NCBI RefSeq assembly: GCF_006539145.1
Contig: NZ_BJML01000001.1
Coordinates: 310,001-374,000 of the forward strand
Origin: Microbacterium testaceum
Lineage (GTDB): Bacteria; Actinomycetota; Actinomycetes; Actinomycetales; Microbacteriaceae
Reading direction: 5' to 3'
DNA length: 64,000 nucleotides
Shown here: positions 60,090 through 64,000 of the stretch, piece by piece
How positions within the stretch are numbered: position 1 is the first letter of the stretch
How the letters are laid out: every line of letters starts with the position of its first letter
The notes under the pieces: model-generated
Seen by the model: the letters and a program-made list of their open reading frames with translations, nothing else
What the model was told of the DNA's origin: nothing
The model's database searches: none
Position numbers and translations under genes: made by a program

Positions 60090-61049
60090 TCAGGCGCGCG
60101 ACAGGCGGCGAAGACCCTCATCGATCGACACCGAGGGCGCCCAGTGCAGGTCGCGGCGGATCTCGGTCTGATCGAACCAGTGCGCGGTCGAGAGTTGCTC
60201 GGCGAGGAATCGGGTCATCGGCGGCTCGTCCTGTCCCGGGCGCACGGCCCACACCCGCTCGATCAGCGACCCCGCCGCCTTGGCCACGCCCGCGGGCACG
60301 CTGAAGCGCGGCGGGGTGACGCCCGAGGCGCGGCAGATCCCGGCGAGCAGGTCGCCGACCGGCCGGGGTTCGCCGTTCGTGAGCACGTACGCGCGGCCGC
60401 TGACCTCATCGACGCGATGAAGGGCGGCCACGATGCCGGATGCCGCATTGTCGACGAACGTGGAGTCGATGAGCGCCGTGCCGCCGTCGAGCAGGGGCAG
60501 GGTGCCCCGCCGGGCACGCGCGACGACGCGCTCGATGAGCTGCGTGTCGCCCGGGCCCCACACGATGTGCGGGCGGACCGCCACGAGGGCGGTGTCTCCG
60601 CCGGCGCGCGAGAGAGCGAGAACTTCGGCCTCGGCCTTCGTACGGGCGTATTCGCCGCGCGCGGCATCCGGATCCGCGGGCTCGGCACCCACACCCGCGA
60701 GGGCGTGGCCGGCGTGCGCGACGGAGGGGGAGGAGACGTGCACGACGCGTGAGACGCCCGCGGCGGCGGCGGCATCGAGCAGGATGCGGGTGCCCTCCAC
60801 GTTGACCGCGCGGAACTGGGCGGGGTCGCCCGCGAGGGAGACCTTCGCCGCGAGATGCACGACTCCGTCGATTCCCTCGAGCGCTGAGGCCACGGCATCC
60901 GGATCCGTGACGGACCCCCGCCTGTCGTCGGCACCGTCGACGCCGGAGGGTCGGCGCTGCAGGGTGCGCACCTCGTGGCCGGCGTCCTGCAGGGCGCGCA
61001 CGACCGCGCGGCCGAGGAACCCGGACGACCCGGTGGCGAGGACTCTCAC
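60090..61049 (-). CDS. oleD: 2-alkyl-3-oxoalkanoate reductase, OleD
   Basis: This 319-aa NADPH-dependent enzyme has the Rossmann motif ATGSSGFLGRAVVRAL, VVHLAAKVSL, VVHVSSPSVAHAG and the catalytic GEYARTKAEAEV (Tyr and Lys) of 3-beta-hydroxysteroid dehydrogenase-like proteins. OleD reduces the beta-keto acid made by OleA to a beta-hydroxy acid, the step before beta-lactone formation. The GTG start overlaps the oleBC stop. The neighbour genes make this assignment much stronger than the fold alone would. Confidence 0.85.
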   Translation of the reverse strand: MRVLATGSSGFLGRAVVRALQDAGHEVRTLQRRPSGVDGADDRRGSVTDPDAVASALEGIDGVVHLAAKVSLAGDPAQFRAVNVEGTRILLDAAAAAGVSRVVHVSSPSVAHAGHALAGVGAEPADPDAARGEYARTKAEAEVLALSRAGGDTALVAVRPHIVWGPGDTQLIERVVARARRGTLPLLDGGTALIDSTFVDNAASGIVAALHRVDEVSGRAYVLTNGEPRPVGDLLAGICRASGVTPPRFSVPAGVAKAAGSLIERVWAVRPGQDEPPMTRFLAEQLSTAHWFDQTEIRRDLHWAPSVSIDEGLRRLSRA

Positions 61050-63733
61050 GGCGCCGTCGGCTTCTCGCCGGCGAGCACACGCCCGGCCCAGGCCGAGAGA
61101 CGCGAGCGGTCGATCTTGGAGTTGTGGCGGATGTCGGTCGGCAAGGTCGGGACGACCAGCACGGCCGCGAGGCGCTGCGCCGTCGCCGCGCGCACCTGAT
61201 CGGTCAGGTCGGGCGACGCCAGCCCCGGGCGCCGCACGCCCGCCTCGACCACGGCGACGACGACCTGCCTGCCCCGGGGGCCCACGCCGACGGCCGCGGC
61301 ACGCTCGACCGCGGGGACCGTCTCGACGTCCTGCTCGATGCCCACGGGAGTGACGGGGCCCTCGGCGGTGGTGATGACGTGCGGGAGGCGCCCCTCGATC
61401 CACAGGCGACCCTCGGCGTCGAGGTGGCCGACGTCTCCGGTCCGGTGCCAGCGGTCGGGCAGGCCGCGCTGGGCCTCGCGATCGGTGAGGTACAGGCGGA
61501 AATATCCGCGCTTGAGGTGGGGCGCCGAGACGACGACCTCGCCGGTGACTCGCGGCGCCGTCGAGGGTTCGCCCGAGGCGCGACCATCGGCGTCGATCGC
61601 CGAGATGCGCACCTGACCACTGCCGAGCGGCCGACCGACGCACACGCCCCGGTCGCCCTGCGCCTGTTCGATCTCGGGCAGCGTCACGTCGGCGACGAGC
61701 AGGCACTCGGTCATGCCGTACGGGGTGTGGGCCGTCGCGTTCGGCATGAGCGCCTGCGCGCGGCGGAGCAGGTCGACGCTCACGGGAGCCCCGGTCGACA
61801 GGAACGTCTCGACGCCCTCAAGAGCGACGCGATCGTCGGCGGTGAGGGCCGACGCCGTCGCGACGACGTTCGACACGGCGGCGGGCGAGAGGAAGACGAT
61901 CCGCGCGTCCGAGGCGCGCACGGCCGCGGCCACGGCGACCGCCGTCAGGGTGCGCGGGGCGGAGACGTCCATGTCGGGCGTCGCCGACCGCGTGCCCAGG
62001 GCCGGCCCCAGGAGGGCGAAGGGGGCGAAACCGGTGACGAGACCCGTCTCGGCGATGACGTCGAAATGCGCCGCGAGGGTGTCTCGGAGCGCCGTGAGCT
62101 GGGCGTGCGTGTAGACGACGCCCTTGGCCGGTCCCGTCGAGCCGGAGGTGAAGAGCACCGCGGCCTCGGCCTCCGGGGCGGGGGGAGCGGGCACGGCACG
62201 ACCGCGTCCGGCGCGGGCGAGGTCGGACAGGCTCGCCTCGACACCCAGGGCGCGGGAGGTGACCGCCGGAAGAGCCGCAGACGAAATGCGGCGCCCCTGC
62301 CACCCCAGGGCGCGCGCGGCCGCGAGCCCCGCGACCTCGCCGATCACGACGTCGGGGACCGCACCGCGTACGGCCCGGGAGAGGCCGCCGATGCCGAGAC
62401 CCCGGTCGGCCACGACCACCACGGCGCCGATGCGCAGGCACGCGTAGAGGGCGGCGGTCAGGGTGGGGCCGGGCTGCACGAGCAGCGAGACGCGGTCGCC
62501 CGCGCGCACGCCGAAGGCGTCGAGGCCCGCGGCGAGCTCGTCGACGCGAGCGGACAGCTGGCGCCAGCTCACCCGCAACGGGTTTCCGTCGTCGTCGGTG
62601 GTCATGTCGATGACGGCGGTGTCGTCGTCGTCGCGGCGCGCGTCGAGGGCGTCCCACAGGTGACCCGACGCATCCCCGGGCGCGGGGGGAGTCTCGGGCG
62701 CGGGCGCGGCGGCTGCACGCCTCGCGGCGGCCGAGCGACGCGAACGGGTCGCGGGCGTCACGGCATCCACGACCTTCTCATCGAGCCAGTCGAGCACGAC
62801 GTCGGCGTAGGGGCGCTCCTCGGCGATCAGGTGTCCGGCGCCCTCGAAACGATGCACGTCGGCGTGCGGCAGTCGGTCGGTGAGATCGTCGAGGTGGTCC
62901 TCGCCGAACACCGGGTCTTTAGGGCCGCGCAGAAGCAGGGCGGGCACGGTGAGTTCGCGCAGGCCCGACGACATGCGGTGCAGGGCCGGGGTGCTCTCGT
63001 GGTCGGGGGTCGCGGGGATGTCGGCGACGAAACCGCCGATGCCGCGTCGCCGGGCGACGGTCGCGTACGGGGCGCGGAAGGCGGCCTTCACCCCGGGATC
63101 GAGCTCGGCCAGGGCCAGGGTGGTGTCGAGGAACGCCGTGGTGCCCGTCGTCCCGGCAGCGAGCATGCCGCGGGCCGTGGCGACGCGCAGGGCGAAGGGG
63201 AGCGCCGCACCATCGGGGTGATGGACGGCGGTGTTGAGCGCGACGACGGCGGCGAGGCGATCGCGGTGCTCGACGGCCCAGCCGAGCGAGACGGGTCCGC
63301 CCCAGTCGTGACCGATGGTGACGACAGGACCCCGGATGCCGAGCTGCTCGACGAGGGCGTCGAGGTCGGCGATGCGCTGAGCCAGGGTGCGTCGCAGCGA
63401 GGAGCGCTCCGAGAAGCCCATCTCGAGCTGGTCGACGGCCACCACGCGCCAGACGGCCGCTCCCCCCTCGGCGCGCGCGAGCGAGGCGTTCACGAGAGCG
63501 CGCCAGAGGTACGACCACGTGGGGTTGCCGTGCACGGCGACGATCGTGCCGATCGGCTCGAAGCCGCGCTCGGCCAGGGCGTCGCCGGTGTCGAGCACGT
63601 GCCACCGGCGCGTGGCTCCCGCGTCGGCGAGCACGCCGTCGACGCTCACGAGGCGCGACAGGGCCGGATCGAGCCCGGGCAGGCCCGCCGGGGGAAGAAC
63701 GGCCTGCGGTCCCGTGACGCGCGGGAAGCTCAC
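61046..63733 (-). CDS. oleBC: OleB-OleC fusion: beta-lactone decarboxylase and beta-lactone synthetase
   Basis: This 895-aa protein joins two enzymes. Residues ~1-335 are an alpha/beta hydrolase of the haloalkane dehalogenase group, with AVHGNPTWSYLWRAL and the nucleophile aspartate in IGHDWGGPVSLGW; OleB splits the beta-lactone to an olefin and CO2. A Pro/Ala linker (~340-370) follows. Residues ~370-895 are an adenylating enzyme with VLFTSGSTGPAKGVVYTH, PYGMTECL, TGDVGHLDAEGRLW and the final RHNSKIDR lysine; OleC closes the beta-lactone. The fusion is known from Micrococcus. GTG overlaps the oleA stop. Confidence 0.92.
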   Translation of the reverse strand: MSFPRVTGPQAVLPPAGLPGLDPALSRLVSVDGVLADAGATRRWHVLDTGDALAERGFEPIGTIVAVHGNPTWSYLWRALVNASLARAEGGAAVWRVVAVDQLEMGFSERSSLRRTLAQRIADLDALVEQLGIRGPVVTIGHDWGGPVSLGWAVEHRDRLAAVVALNTAVHHPDGAALPFALRVATARGMLAAGTTGTTAFLDTTLALAELDPGVKAAFRAPYATVARRRGIGGFVADIPATPDHESTPALHRMSSGLRELTVPALLLRGPKDPVFGEDHLDDLTDRLPHADVHRFEGAGHLIAEERPYADVVLDWLDEKVVDAVTPATRSRRSAAARRAAAAPAPETPPAPGDASGHLWDALDARRDDDDTAVIDMTTDDDGNPLRVSWRQLSARVDELAAGLDAFGVRAGDRVSLLVQPGPTLTAALYACLRIGAVVVVADRGLGIGGLSRAVRGAVPDVVIGEVAGLAAARALGWQGRRISSAALPAVTSRALGVEASLSDLARAGRGRAVPAPPAPEAEAAVLFTSGSTGPAKGVVYTHAQLTALRDTLAAHFDVIAETGLVTGFAPFALLGPALGTRSATPDMDVSAPRTLTAVAVAAAVRASDARIVFLSPAAVSNVVATASALTADDRVALEGVETFLSTGAPVSVDLLRRAQALMPNATAHTPYGMTECLLVADVTLPEIEQAQGDRGVCVGRPLGSGQVRISAIDADGRASGEPSTAPRVTGEVVVSAPHLKRGYFRLYLTDREAQRGLPDRWHRTGDVGHLDAEGRLWIEGRLPHVITTAEGPVTPVGIEQDVETVPAVERAAAVGVGPRGRQVVVAVVEAGVRRPGLASPDLTDQVRAATAQRLAAVLVVPTLPTDIRHNSKIDRSRLSAWAGRVLAGEKPTAP

Positions 63734-64000
63734 CAGGCCAGCTCCAGCATCCCGGTGTTCAGTCCGGAGCCCACTCCCATCAGCAGGACGCGATCACCTC
63801 GGCGCAGCGTCTTCTGCTCGGCGGCGAGGGTGATCGGGATGGAGGCAGGACCGACATTGCCCAGGCTCGGGTAGGTCACCGGCACGCGGTCGCGGTCGAG
63901 CTTGGCGGCGCGGACGATCGCCGAGGTGTGGACCGACGAGACCTGGTGCGTGATGTAGCGGTCCATGCCGGTCCACGCGAACTCGCCCTTCGCCTCTTTC
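63730..64000 (-). CDS. oleA: OleA thiolase-fold condensing enzyme, C-terminal part
   Basis: Only the last ~89 codons are in the window; the gene continues past the right edge. The visible part has RYITHQVSSVHTS with the active-site histidine and SLGNVGPASIPITLA with the asparagine, as in the ketoacyl synthase III/OleA group. It ends with the GVGSGLNTGMLELAW tail of OleA. OleA joins two fatty acyl-CoAs head to head to a beta-keto acid. The catalytic cysteine lies outside the window. Together with oleBC and oleD it completes the olefin pathway. Confidence 0.85.
   Translation of the reverse strand, partial: KEAKGEFAWTGMDRYITHQVSSVHTSAIVRAAKLDRDRVPVTYPSLGNVGPASIPITLAAEQKTLRRGDRVLLMGVGSGLNTGMLELAW

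Noticed and set aside
59849..60304. Protein of 27-residue repeats encoded by the array
   Set aside because: The repeat length of 81 keeps frames open on both strands, so open frames are expected. No start signal is present and the frame runs antisense into oleD.
61124..63874. Open frame of 916 codons antisense to oleBC
   Set aside because: The minus-strand frame contains complete hydrolase and adenylation motifs; the antisense frame is only its shadow.

Overview
The window is high-GC DNA from an actinobacterium, most likely a member of the Microbacteriaceae and plausibly Microbacterium. This rests on gene content (WhiB2, DUF3499, DUF5719, acyl-CoA carboxylase epsilon, furA-katG, an OleB-OleC fusion), on very tight gene packing with GTGA/ATGA overlaps, and on many promoters whose -10 hexamer sits only 6 to 8 nt before the start codon, as expected for leaderless mRNAs. 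No rRNA, tRNA, CRISPR array, insertion sequence or phage gene was seen.

Layout. 0-3.1 kb: end of an RNA methyltransferase gene, then a NarL-type response regulator, sensor kinase and membrane protein. 3.5-10.1 kb: conserved block accD-accE (minus), then birA, a PH-domain membrane protein, purK, purE and an LCP ligase. 10.1-18.7 kb: three glycosyltransferases, a lipoprotein, a secreted lysozyme-like protein with four tandem repeats, and a DUF2142-like membrane protein. 18.8-33.8 kb: dTDP-rhamnose genes (rmlA, rmlB, an rmlC-rmlD fusion), two RgpF-like rhamnan proteins, a Wzm/Wzt ABC exporter, a flippase and several glycosyltransferases. 33.8-48.2 kb: second flippase, GT4/GT2 enzymes, a large membrane protein, UDP-galactopyranose mutase, an acyltransferase-SGNH protein, a GlfT1-like/GlfT2 pair and an O-antigen-ligase-like protein. 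48.3-55.1 kb: manA, whiB2, a GT2-membrane fusion, DUF5719, a zincin-like protein and DUF3499. 55.1-56.9 kb: RDD and SpoIIM-like membrane proteins, divergent. 57.0-59.7 kb: furA-katG with a palindromic operator. 59.8-60.1 kb: terminator and an 81-bp tandem repeat array. 60.1-64.0 kb (minus): oleA (partial), oleBC and oleD for long-chain olefins.

How it fits together. From memory, the edges (accD/E, birA, PH protein, purK, purE, LCP; and whiB2, zincin-like, DUF3499, manA) match the Mycobacterium tuberculosis Rv3255c-Rv3281 neighbourhood. Between them lies a roughly 38 kb surface-glycan locus with many strand switches. It can make dTDP-rhamnose and UDP-galactofuranose, assemble rhamnose- and galactofuranose-containing chains, export them by ABC and flippase routes, acylate them, and attach them to the wall through the LCP enzyme. 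The polymer is inferred, not demonstrated. The least explained items are the lipoprotein/lysozyme-like repeat protein/DUF2142 trio, the 81-bp array with terminator-like hairpins, and an apparently over-represented heptamer GGATGCC/GGCATCC.
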